DNA of 64,000 bases, taken from positions 1,674,001 through 1,738,000 of the forward strand of contig NZ_POSP01000003.1 in the NCBI RefSeq assembly GCF_002885975.1. The letters run 5' to 3'. Below are positions 27,175-35,427 of this stretch, piece by piece. Source of the DNA: Paucibacter aquatile (GTDB lineage Bacteria; Pseudomonadota; Gammaproteobacteria; Burkholderiales; Burkholderiaceae_C). Each line of letters begins with the position of its first letter. Position 1 is the stretch's first letter. The translations under genes were made by a program, and so were the position numbers. A model generated the notes under the pieces. It was not told the origin of the DNA. It did not search any database and saw only the letters and a list, made by a program, of their open reading frames with translations.

Positions 27175-28977
27175 TTGGCCACTCGTCGTCCCGCACGGCT
27201 CCAACTGAACCGCCACGGCGTGTTCAGCTTCCGCTGGATCGTGCCCACTCGACTTCGAGACGAGCAAGGGAAGCCTCGGGAGATCCGTGTGTCGCTTCGC
27301 ACCCGCGACGCACGTCATGCTCGCATCCTGGCCATGTCTGTGAACTTGGCCCTGGAAAGGATCTGCGAGATGAGTTCGAACATCGACCCGCGCGACCTGC
27401 TGCAGCAGATGACGCTGCAAGCCGGCGACCTGAAGATCGACATCAAGGACCTGAACGATCTCACCCTGTTCAATGAGCTGCTCAAAGCGCAGCCGCAGCT
27501 CAAGGACATGCTGGAGAAGGCCGCTGGCAGCCTCAGCGATCCCCAGGCCATCGTTCGCACGCTGTCCCAGTCCGTGGTCAAAGCAGCCGGCCAACCTGCC
27601 TTCGGCTCGATCAAGCCACAGAGGTTGACCGCCGCCGTCGACGAGTACATCGAGTCCCGCGACGGTGTCGGGCGCAACAGTGAGTCCACCGGGGCCGAAA
27701 AGAAGCGGTCGCTGGACAGCCTGACGATGTTCCTCAAGCGCAGCCTTGAGGTCGACATCAGCAAGACGCACGCTCACGAGCTGACCCGGGCCACCCTGCT
27801 CAGGTTCGTCAACTTCTACGCCAAGTATGGCGCCGTCACATCCGACGCCGTCTGGGACAAGACTGTTGAAGGCAAAGACACCGGCAAGGGCAAAGACGGC
27901 CGTCCCGCCAAGTCCCACCGCGGCGTCGCCGCCCGCACTTTGCTCAAGGCCATCGGTCACCTTGAGGACTTCTGCACCTACTGCGTCACTAGCGAAGTGA
28001 TGGCATCCAATCCGATCGATGAAGACTTCCGCAAAGCCTTGAAAGGGATCAAAGACGAAGCGGCCACGGCCCGCAAGCACAACGGCTACCGGCCGTTCAG
28101 CCCGGATCAACTCAAGCTCATCTTCGATCCCGAAAAGTACCTGGCAGCCAACTCGGCTGCAGACTACTTCTGGTGTGCACTGATAGCCCTGTTCACCGCC
28201 GCTCGGCTCGGTGAGATCGTCACCCTCACCCTGGCAGACATCTACGTTGACCCAGCCTCAGGCGTGTTGGTCTTCCGAATCCGAGAGGATGAAGAGTCAG
28301 GCCGGCGCGTTAAGAACAAGAACTCCGAGCGCATCGTCCCGGTGTCGCGCCGCCTGATCGAGATTGGCTTCTGGGAGTACGTGGAACATGCGCACACCCT
28401 GGGTGCCTTGACCTTGTTCCCTCATCTGAAGCAAGGCGCTACCCGCGCCAGCGACCCCAGCAAGAACCAGAGCCGCCGGTTCGCTGATTACCTGACCGAC
28501 TTGGGAATCACGGACGAAGACCTGGTCTTCCACAGCTTTCGCCACACTGCAATCACGACGATGCTCGGGCGCGGGGTGCCGCCGATGGACTCAGAACTGA
28601 TCGCCGGACATGCGGCGCAGGATCTGGCCATGAGGGCGGAGAGCATCTCGGGCGCCAGGCGCACTTGGAGCACCACCCAAGCGTCCACTTACGCCCACGC
28701 AACGCTGTTTGCAGAGGAGGGTGAACCACTCCTCAAGCGCCTGCAGCGTCACGTTGACCACGCGCTCGACTTCAACCTCGACTACCTCGGCCTGCGCTCC
28801 GCAGCCGAGATCGTCCGGAAAAACACAACCAAACAAATCCGCGACGGCGCGGCGGTGTTCAAGTCAGGTTGGCATACGAACGCGAAGGACTACGCGCAGC
28901 AGATGCTCGACGAGTTCCGCAGGTCGCGCGCCGTGGCCGCGGCAACAACACCGGGTGACTCAGACACCGCCGTCTAG
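27175..28977 (+). CDS. Tyrosine recombinase/integrase 1 (long form)
   Basis: About 600 residues. The N-terminal segment NRHGVFSFRWIVPTRLRDE matches the short arm-binding/DUF6538-like domain of large island integrases. The catalytic domain shows the first Arg in TAARLGEIVTLTL (near residue 343), HSFRHTAITTML with the His-x-x-Arg pair (near 455), and a C-terminal nucleophile candidate in the STYAHATLF region (near 506). I place the start at TTG 27175 because GAGG lies eight bases before it; the frame is open from 27145. Its position directly behind the tRNA makes it the likely enzyme for insertion at that tRNA. Confidence 0.85.
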   Translation: MATRRPARLQLNRHGVFSFRWIVPTRLRDEQGKPREIRVSLRTRDARHARILAMSVNLALERICEMSSNIDPRDLLQQMTLQAGDLKIDIKDLNDLTLFNELLKAQPQLKDMLEKAAGSLSDPQAIVRTLSQSVVKAAGQPAFGSIKPQRLTAAVDEYIESRDGVGRNSESTGAEKKRSLDSLTMFLKRSLEVDISKTHAHELTRATLLRFVNFYAKYGAVTSDAVWDKTVEGKDTGKGKDGRPAKSHRGVAARTLLKAIGHLEDFCTYCVTSEVMASNPIDEDFRKALKGIKDEAATARKHNGYRPFSPDQLKLIFDPEKYLAANSAADYFWCALIALFTAARLGEIVTLTLADIYVDPASGVLVFRIREDEESGRRVKNKNSERIVPVSRRLIEIGFWEYVEHAHTLGALTLFPHLKQGATRASDPSKNQSRRFADYLTDLGITDEDLVFHSFRHTAITTMLGRGVPPMDSELIAGHAAQDLAMRAESISGARRTWSTTQASTYAHATLFAEEGEPLLKRLQRHVDHALDFNLDYLGLRSAAEIVRKNTTKQIRDGAAVFKSGWHTNAKDYAQQMLDEFRRSRAVAAATTPGDSDTAV

Positions 28978-29044
28978 AAGCAGCATTTCCGGGCTCGCCG
29001 CAACACGCATTTCCAGGACAGCACCTTCACGCGTTAACAACTAC

Positions 29045-30031
29045 ATGGGAGAGCTCGAAATGCTGCTGCGTACACCGAACCGAACGCCGGAGACCCTGCA
29101 GTCCTACCGGCGGGTCATGCGAACCCTGGAGAACCACCTCGCCCGGCGCTTGGCTGTAGGCGATCTGCGGCACCTGGACGATCGGAACCTGCAACTGGCC
29201 ATCACTTGGCACGACCTGCGGCCGTTCATCTCTGCATCGACTGACCGCCAGTACAAAGCGGCACTGATGCAGCATCTGCGCGAGCACCCGAGCGAGGAAG
29301 ACATCGACCGGGTCGTGATGGAGCTGTTGGATCCCGAGCAGGGGATCTCCGAGATCGAACACGACGATAGGCTGGCTGAGCAGCGCAAACGCAACCTCAT
29401 GGAGCGCCGCGGGTCCCAGCAGCGGGCTCGGTACGTCAGTCCGGAAGACTGGCACACCCTAATCACGGCGCTCTGCGCATCCAGCTCGCAGGTGGGCAAA
29501 CTGGCTGCCGTCTGGCTGGCATCCACTCGAGCCACGGGACTGCGCCCGTGCGAATGGGCGACCGCGCGCCGACAAGGGGTGACGCTGATCGTCCAGAACG
29601 CAAAGGCCACCAATGGTCGCTCCCACGGCCCCACGCGCGAGATCTTCGTAGGCGGTCTCGACCCTATGCAGTTGCGCATCATTGACAGCCTGCTTGATGT
29701 CATGGCCATGCTGCCCGAGGGTGCCTTCGTGGACCTCTACAACCGTGTGCGAGATCTGGTGGCAGACGTCGGACGAGCCAGCCTGACCAAGCGGTCCACC
29801 TACCCGACCCTCTATTCCGCCCGGCATCTGTTCGCCGCGGAGGCCAAACGCGAGCTCACCCGCATCGAAGTGGCCGCGCTGATGGGACATCGCAGCATCG
29901 CCAGCGCAGCGCAGAACTACCTCGAAGGTCGTTACGCGCAGGGCGGCGGCGCACTCAAAGTGCGAGCGAGCGACCGGGACATGGACACCGTGCGCCGCGC
30001 AAACGGCTCAGACCCCGACCTCAAGCATTGA
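29045..30031 (+). CDS. Tyrosine recombinase-like protein 2
   Basis: 328 residues from the ATG at 29045; the open frame upstream overlaps integrase 1 and is Ser/Arg-rich nonsense. Catalytic elements of the family are visible: STRATGLRPCEW (first Arg, near residue 166), LYSARHLFAAEAKRE (His/Arg pair region, near 257), MGHRSIASAAQNYLEGRY (third His and nucleophile Tyr, near 281-291). It lies 67 bases after integrase 1 and its stop overlaps the ParA start, so the three genes form one unit. The unusual N-terminal half without a clear SAM-like core-binding domain suggests a helper recombinase rather than a stand-alone integrase. Confidence 0.72.
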   Translation: MGELEMLLRTPNRTPETLQSYRRVMRTLENHLARRLAVGDLRHLDDRNLQLAITWHDLRPFISASTDRQYKAALMQHLREHPSEEDIDRVVMELLDPEQGISEIEHDDRLAEQRKRNLMERRGSQQRARYVSPEDWHTLITALCASSSQVGKLAAVWLASTRATGLRPCEWATARRQGVTLIVQNAKATNGRSHGPTREIFVGGLDPMQLRIIDSLLDVMAMLPEGAFVDLYNRVRDLVADVGRASLTKRSTYPTLYSARHLFAAEAKRELTRIEVAALMGHRSIASAAQNYLEGRYAQGGGALKVRASDRDMDTVRRANGSDPDLKH

Positions 30032-30735
30032 TGGGCAACGATCCCATGAGCGTCAGCATGTCGTCACGTCATCATGATCGCGCCCCTGGCACTTGCACGC
30101 TTGCAGTCTTCTCGCAGAAAGGTGGCAGCGGCAAGTCAACCCTGGCCATCCATCTGTCGGTGCTGGCCGCCAGAGGACGCAAGGTGCTGCTCGTCGATGC
30201 CGATCCGCAGGGCACGGTCTCGGCATGGGCCGAGACACGACAGCGACCAGACCCCCTCGTGGTTCGGGCGGATCCCAGCTCCATCACCGAAATCGTCAGC
30301 CATGCCACGACCGAGCGGTTTGAACTGGTGATCGTGGACTGCCCGCCCCATGCTGCCGCCGGAACAACCGCTCTGCTGCGCGTTGCCGATCACATCGTCA
30401 TCCCGGTCCAGCCGTCGATGCCCGACATCGCGGCCACGCGCCGGACGGTTGCGTTGACGACGGCTGCCGGCAAGCCGCACTCGTTTGTGATCAATCGCGC
30501 ACCGGCCCGAGCGCTGGAGGTGCAGCAGGCGATTGACGCACTCACACCGGCCGGACCAGTGGCGCCTGTGACCATCGGCGATCGCCGCGCGTTCTCGCGC
30601 GCGCTCACTGACGGCTTGGCGGTGAGCGAGAGGGCAAAGGATGAGGACAAAGCCGTCCTGGAAATCCTTCGGTACTACCTGTGGCTGGACAGCCACCTTC
30701 TGGAGATAGAACGATGCAACCGAGCAGCAGCCTGA
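30031..30735 (+). CDS. ParA-family partition ATPase, small type
   Basis: 234 residues. Deviant Walker A SQKGGSGKSTLAIHL, Walker A' VLLVDADPQGTVSAW and Walker B-like VIVDCPPHA identify a ParA/MinD-family ATPase without an N-terminal DNA-binding domain (type Ib-like). The start is overlapped by the stop of integrase 2 (TGATG); an alternative ATG is at 30046. It overlaps the next small gene, its probable partner. ParA genes on islands help maintain excised circular forms; that role is inferred. Confidence 0.88.
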   Translation: MGNDPMSVSMSSRHHDRAPGTCTLAVFSQKGGSGKSTLAIHLSVLAARGRKVLLVDADPQGTVSAWAETRQRPDPLVVRADPSSITEIVSHATTERFELVIVDCPPHAAAGTTALLRVADHIVIPVQPSMPDIAATRRTVALTTAAGKPHSFVINRAPARALEVQQAIDALTPAGPVAPVTIGDRRAFSRALTDGLAVSERAKDEDKAVLEILRYYLWLDSHLLEIERCNRAAA

Positions 30736-31001
30736 CGAAGTTCGCAATCAAGCCGGCCACGCCCGTAGCCCCTGCAGTCGCAGCACCAGCGGCGTCCGAC
30801 CCGCACGCAGCGGCTGAACTCAAGGGCCGAGGCCGCGGGAAGAACAAGCGCGTGGGTATCGCCGTCCGGTTGGGCCACGAAGACTGGTACCGCCTCCATG
30901 ACCTGGCTGTGCGCGAGCACACGTCGCTGCAGGCCCTCATCGTTGCAGGTCTCAGCGCAGTGATGGAGCAGCGAGGACTGCCACCGCTGTCGGGCAGTTG
31001 A
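30714..31001 (+). CDS. Small ribbon-helix-helix-like partner of ParA
   Basis: 95 residues. A flexible Pro/Ala N-terminal half is followed by GRGKNKRVGIAVRLGHEDWYRLHDLAVREHT-type sequence and a Leu/Val helix; the short basic strand plus two helices fit an RHH DNA-binding fold like ParG or Omega. It starts inside the last 22 bases of parA. A centromere-binding role is suggested by position only. The longer open frame upstream lacks a start with a ribosome site. Confidence 0.65.
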   Translation: MQPSSSLTKFAIKPATPVAPAVAAPAASDPHAAAELKGRGRGKNKRVGIAVRLGHEDWYRLHDLAVREHTSLQALIVAGLSAVMEQRGLPPLSGS

Positions 31002-31307
31002 TCTCGCGCCGCCCCCTCAATTTAGGGGGTGAGGTTGCAGCTTGTCAGCGAGCTGATCAGACCCCACGTTAAGCAGCTGAGAGCAGCAACAACTCAACAT
31101 CGGGATTTGCTCCCGGGTCTGGCTCGCCAGATCACTTTGCGGTGTGAACCGCGAGGCCCAGCTACTCGTTCCGCGGTGATTGGCCCCCGTGACCTCGCGA
31201 CTCAGTGCTCGTCACTGAGTCATTGGGGCTGTGGGCGCCAACCAGATCGCGACTGACGTTTTTCGTGAGCTCGATGGTTTCCGCAGCTCGGCAACCACAC
31301 CGGGATC
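31002..31307. other. Intergenic region with two inverted repeats
   Basis: About 306 bases without a supported gene. It holds CCCCCT / AGGGGG (31012-31029, six-base loop), a plausible weak terminator for the ParA unit without a T tract, and a perfect 9-bp palindrome GACTCAGTG / CACTGAGTC at 31199-31221 with a five-base loop, about 90 bases upstream of the next gene, which could be an operator. Confidence 0.55.
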
Positions 31308-32387
31308 ATGAGCGAAACGAATCACCTGGGGCACGCGAAGCGCCCCAACGAACTGCTGGCCGCATACACGCAGCGCTTCCCAAACGCGCACCGCGACATC
31401 GACGAGATGCGCATGGAGATGCGAGGAGTCAGTGCCCCCGATTGGCCTGACTGGTGTTACGCCCCTATTACGTGCAGCCAAGCAGCCATCGCCAACCACC
31501 TCGGGGTCTGCGTAACGCATCTGGGGGCGTCTTCCCCATTCGCAGTGATGGACGCAACGGCCTTTGCCGCACTGGCCGCATGGAGAAAAACTCGGGGCGT
31601 CTACACCTTCGACCCAACGGTCTACCAAGAAGTCTGCGAAACGCCGCTCGACGGCCAGCTTCCGTGCGACCTGCTGCTCCGGATGCCCGAATGGTGCGTC
31701 TACTTGCCCACTCCCAACATGAGCATCCTGGGCGGTTCGATCCATGGCTGCTTCGTCCATCTCGAACATGATGTCAACAATCAGCGAGCCGAGCTGCGAC
31801 TGCTGTTCGATGTCGGATGTGATGACTACCAGCTCTTCTATCCGGTGCCTATTCATCTTGGTAACTGGACGCTGGCTGAGGCGCACGATCGAGCCAACAT
31901 GGTCATCGCTGCGAGCCAAGGGCCACTTGGCATGTTGCGGATGCCAGATGAGCCCGCGATCAAACAGGCGATCGCAACGGCAACCAAAGCCGTTGTGAAC
32001 CTGGTCCTGTTCTTGTGCAGCCAGGCGTCAGACATTTCGGGACGTCAAGGGCGACCTGGCAACCCGACGCCGACCAAGACCAGAAAGGGCTTCAAAGTAT
32101 TCGCTGCACAGCAGACCCGGGAGTGGCTGGTTGGCGCGCGTATGGGCTCTGCCCTGCGAAAGGCACAGTCCCTCCGGGACGGAGCGGCCGAGCTCACCGA
32201 GCGCAACGGACCTCGACCGCACATCCGCCGGGCGCACTGGCATACCTACCGTACCGGCCCCCGAATCTGTGGCGGCCAGCGCATCCCCAGCACCGAGCGA
32301 CAGGCTCAGCTGCGATGGCTTCATCCGACCCTTGTCCGGGTCTGCGATGAGGACAGGCTGACGACAGTTGTCTATCCCATCACCTGA
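31308..32387 (+). CDS. Protein resembling the AcrVA2 family (plasmid/island-borne)
   Basis: 359 residues, soluble, no signal peptide. The general pattern is Trp/Cys-rich in the N-terminal half (PDWPDWCYAPITCSQ), with a central region of mixed strands and a basic C-terminal segment HIRRAHWHTYRTGPRICG. From memory, this C-terminal HWHxYxxG-type ending and overall length are shared with broadly distributed mobile-element proteins homologous to AcrVA2, an anti-CRISPR that targets Cas12a mRNA translation. That resemblance is my pattern recognition, not a search result. No CRISPR array or cas gene is in the window. It sits alone, convergent with the sigma-54 activator 29 bases away. Confidence 0.45.
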   Translation: MSETNHLGHAKRPNELLAAYTQRFPNAHRDIDEMRMEMRGVSAPDWPDWCYAPITCSQAAIANHLGVCVTHLGASSPFAVMDATAFAALAAWRKTRGVYTFDPTVYQEVCETPLDGQLPCDLLLRMPEWCVYLPTPNMSILGGSIHGCFVHLEHDVNNQRAELRLLFDVGCDDYQLFYPVPIHLGNWTLAEAHDRANMVIAASQGPLGMLRMPDEPAIKQAIATATKAVVNLVLFLCSQASDISGRQGRPGNPTPTKTRKGFKVFAAQQTREWLVGARMGSALRKAQSLRDGAAELTERNGPRPHIRRAHWHTYRTGPRICGGQRIPSTERQAQLRWLHPTLVRVCDEDRLTTVVYPIT

Positions 32388-32416
32388 CCTGCGCAGTCGC
32401 CGCGCGACGATCCGAT

Positions 32417-33901
32417 CTAGGTTTGCCGGGTCTTATCACCCGGCACAGGAGAGTGAGGGTCGTCGCCATCAGCCGCGGCCAGATCGAGTCGAAGGGTCTT
32501 TTCGTCACACTCGAGAGCCTTGGCGGCTGCGGCCCAGGTCCCGTAACGCGCCTTGGCCCACTTAGCGAGTCGATCCCGGAACCATCGAACTCGCTCCGCA
32601 CGGGTTCCCTCCCCTAGGTCGCTGACTTCGCTCGCTTCAGTCATGGTGAAGCGCGACCACTCACCGAGGGCGCTGGCAACGTCCACTTTCTGGTCCGGCA
32701 CCGACCACCAGGCCATGCAAAGCACTGCTAGGCGCTGAAGGTCACGGAGATTGCCCATCAGCGAGCTGCGCTGCAGCGCAGCTTCGATTTCCGGTGTCCA
32801 TGGCGCATCCACCGGGATGTCGTCACGCTGTCGGAGCTCCCCCCAAACCCGGTTCCAGTCGTCTCTGCAGTCCTCTCGACACTCCCGCAGCGGCGGAACC
32901 GCGACGGACAGGTGGCTGAGCCGGTCGAACAGATCCGCGTCGAGACGCTCCCGCAGTTCGGCCATGGGCAAATTGGATGCACAGACCAGCTCGACATCGG
33001 CTGTTTCCTCGCGGTCGCTGCCAAGCGGCCTGTGTCGACGCTGACGATCCTGGAACACGCGAACGAGTTTGCGTTGCACGGGCTTGGGGATGTCCTGCAC
33101 TTCGTCCAGAAACAGAATCCCGCCATCCGCTTCCTTCAGAAGGCCCTGCCGATCGCCGGCCGCGCCTGTGAAGGCACCCTTGCGGTGGCCGAAAAGGAGA
33201 CTCTCGGCGAGCGCCGAGTCCAGACCGCCACATGGGACGGTGACAACCTGCTTACGACCTTTTAGGGTGGCGACGTACGTCTCAACCAGGCGGGTCTTGC
33301 CTGTGCCCCGCTCACCGAGGATGAGTAATGGGGCCCCGAAAACGCGCGCATAGCGCGCGAGGTGCTCCAAAGCCAGACGACGGGAGGGGGAGCGGGCTTG
33401 CGCCTCGTAGACCGCCAGCTGAGGCTGGAGACGAGCCACCCGCTGTATCTCGGCAAGGTACGTCGTGATCGAGAAGTAGACGGGGTCGATGCGGACTCGA
33501 CCCGTCTCGCGACTGAATTGCGACGACCACAGATGCGCGCCTACGGGGAACGCCCCTCCTGCATGCAGCATGAGCCAGACGCTGTGCATCGCTGGCGTAC
33601 CCGGCGACACGTTGATGTGCAGGCTATCTCGAAGATCACGCAGCCGCGGAAGCACCCTATCGCGCACCTGCTTGTAAATCGCTGCGTGGTGAGTTGGATC
33701 ATCGAGCGCGATGCTGATGGGTTCGACCACGGTCCGTCCTATCGTTGCCGGAACACTAGGCACACGCTGCGCCTGGACAAGATAGAGCACGCGATTGATG
33801 TCGATGCGCCGGTTCTGAAGCGCCTTGATGGCGCTTTCGAGCACCTCGATGCCCGCGCGCTCGGCATGCCAGCACAGCAATGTTCCCGTGCGCCTGTCCA
33901 T
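32417..33901 (-). CDS. Sigma-54 activator with N-terminal CARF-like domain
   Basis: 494 residues. The first ~150 residues look like a Rossmann-type ligand sensor: strand RVLYLVQAQRV, helix THHAAIYKQVRDRVLPRL, then INVSPGTPAMHSVWLML, which parallels the glycine/threonine strand-loop-helix of CARF and RtcR sensor domains. The AAA+ domain has Walker A LGERGTGKTRL (near 198), the sigma-54-contacting loop KGAFTGA (near 239) and Walker B ILFLDEVQDI (near 260). A Fis-like helix-turn-helix ends the protein (YGTWAAAAKALECDEKTLRL). The ATG overlaps the stop of the PLD gene (TGATG). I infer that it senses a nucleotide-type signal and activates the sigma-54 promoter in front of its own operon. Confidence 0.83.
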   Translation of the reverse strand: MDRRTGTLLCWHAERAGIEVLESAIKALQNRRIDINRVLYLVQAQRVPSVPATIGRTVVEPISIALDDPTHHAAIYKQVRDRVLPRLRDLRDSLHINVSPGTPAMHSVWLMLHAGGAFPVGAHLWSSQFSRETGRVRIDPVYFSITTYLAEIQRVARLQPQLAVYEAQARSPSRRLALEHLARYARVFGAPLLILGERGTGKTRLVETYVATLKGRKQVVTVPCGGLDSALAESLLFGHRKGAFTGAAGDRQGLLKEADGGILFLDEVQDIPKPVQRKLVRVFQDRQRRHRPLGSDREETADVELVCASNLPMAELRERLDADLFDRLSHLSVAVPPLRECREDCRDDWNRVWGELRQRDDIPVDAPWTPEIEAALQRSSLMGNLRDLQRLAVLCMAWWSVPDQKVDVASALGEWSRFTMTEASEVSDLGEGTRAERVRWFRDRLAKWAKARYGTWAAAAKALECDEKTLRLDLAAADGDDPHSPVPGDKTRQT

Positions 33902-35427
33902 CAGTTCGCCCCTTCGGCGACCACGATGGTGGCAGCCCCAACCTCACCCATCACCATGCGTGCCTGGTCCAGCTCAGCGACGGATCGAACGGCGACCACC
34001 AGGCGACCGCTCGGCTCGCGGAAGACGGCGGGCTGATAGCTCGCACCGGGCTGGTCCTTCTCTGCGGCCGGCCGCAGCTTTTCCTTGGCTTTGGCAGCCA
34101 AGCTCGGTGCAGCCACCAGCCAAACGCAACGAAGGTCGTGGGCAAGGGTCGACGGCGACGCTGTTTCCGCCGGACGCCGGGGCCGACCAGCCTCGATCGC
34201 TGCCGCTGATTCGGCCGTCACGGCACCGAGATCAACGTCGACCGAAGTGAGGATCTCATCGTCGACGAGCTGCTGCTGCTTCCAAAGCTTTACCTTGCCG
34301 AGGAGAGCACCGAGGAGTGGTTTCGGTTCGAGGCGCCAAGGCGCAGCGGCGCACCAGCCTTCGAGCCGCTCCAATATCTCGCGCGAGCGCCCATCGGACA
34401 GGCGCAGGCCCAGCTCGAAGCCATGGTCCAGCCCATCGCTCTGCAGGTTCGCCGACATCACCAACGACTGACCCGATTCGGTCCAGATCGCCTTGGCGTG
34501 CAACCAGCGGAAGCCGAGAACGGTTGCACCAGCCTTGGCCAACGCCAAGAGTGCGGGCATGGATGAGGGACGGATGCGCGCCAGCACAGTGACGTCCAGG
34601 CCTTCACGAGCTCGCGTGCAGAGCCGTTTGACGACGGCATGGTCCTCATCCCAGCCGAAGCTGCTGACCACGATGCGCGACCTGGCCCCGTCAATGAGTC
34701 GCAGTGCCTCCTCTTGTATGGCGTTGGCTTTCGCTGTGGTCGCGACAATTTGCTTCCCTGGGTCAGGGTGGAGCACTTTGCCGAGGGGGCGCGTAGCCTT
34801 GAAGCGATCCTTCGGATCGATCAGCTCGTGCTCCGCAGCCTCCCACATGGCCCATTTCAGGTAGCCAGTAACCTCGATCACCTCCGAAGCGTTGAGGTTC
34901 ACGGCCAGTTCCTCGTTCCGCTCAAGCGCTTCGGTGGTGAGGTTCGCAGTGAGCAACAGGCCTGCTGGGCGGGTTTCCGGATCAATCACGACGACCTTCG
35001 CGTGGAAGTGAGGTGCAGACCGGAATAGCGCATGCCCACCGAGACGGGTGAGCATCGCTTTGTGCTGGTCGAGAACGCGCTTGTCGAACTCGCCTTCACC
35101 CTCCTCCCGCCCAAGGCGCGCTTCCGATGCCAGCAGCACGTAGACGCGAACGCCGCGCTTTGCCGCTTCGAGGATCGCGTCTTCGACCCCTTTGTCGGCC
35201 AGCAGGAAGCTGGACATCACCGCCTTCTCGCGAGCCTGGGAAAGCAACGAGATAACGGCGTTCGCCATCTGCCGGCTCCGGCCGGACTCGAACACTGCCT
35301 GTCCTTGTTCGCCGCGCGCGTTGGCGACAGAAGGCATGGACACCCACGCCGGCGGCAACTCACGATTCCGCTGGTCGATGGTCTCGACGAAACGCTTCTG
35401 CCAAGTGGCACTATTCCTTGTCGTCAT
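33901..35427 (-). CDS. Phospholipase D-like (two-HKD) protein, probable nuclease
   Basis: 508 residues. Two PLD repeats: HFHAKVVVIDPE with a following TANLTTEALE (near residue 140) and WLHAKAIWTESG with SANLQSDGLDHG (near 307). The first repeat has the full HxK(x4)D; in the second the Asp position is replaced, so the paired active site is asymmetric. PLD-type proteins in defence operons usually cut nucleic acids, and DrmC of DISARM and Mokosh proteins carry this domain. The C-terminal 150 residues are Ala/Glu-rich without a known domain. Start fixed by the one-base overlap with the upstream gene's stop (TGATG). Confidence 0.85.
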   Translation of the reverse strand: MTTRNSATWQKRFVETIDQRNRELPPAWVSMPSVANARGEQGQAVFESGRSRQMANAVISLLSQAREKAVMSSFLLADKGVEDAILEAAKRGVRVYVLLASEARLGREEGEGEFDKRVLDQHKAMLTRLGGHALFRSAPHFHAKVVVIDPETRPAGLLLTANLTTEALERNEELAVNLNASEVIEVTGYLKWAMWEAAEHELIDPKDRFKATRPLGKVLHPDPGKQIVATTAKANAIQEEALRLIDGARSRIVVSSFGWDEDHAVVKRLCTRAREGLDVTVLARIRPSSMPALLALAKAGATVLGFRWLHAKAIWTESGQSLVMSANLQSDGLDHGFELGLRLSDGRSREILERLEGWCAAAPWRLEPKPLLGALLGKVKLWKQQQLVDDEILTSVDVDLGAVTAESAAAIEAGRPRRPAETASPSTLAHDLRCVWLVAAPSLAAKAKEKLRPAAEKDQPGASYQPAVFREPSGRLVVAVRSVAELDQARMVMGEVGAATIVVAEGAN

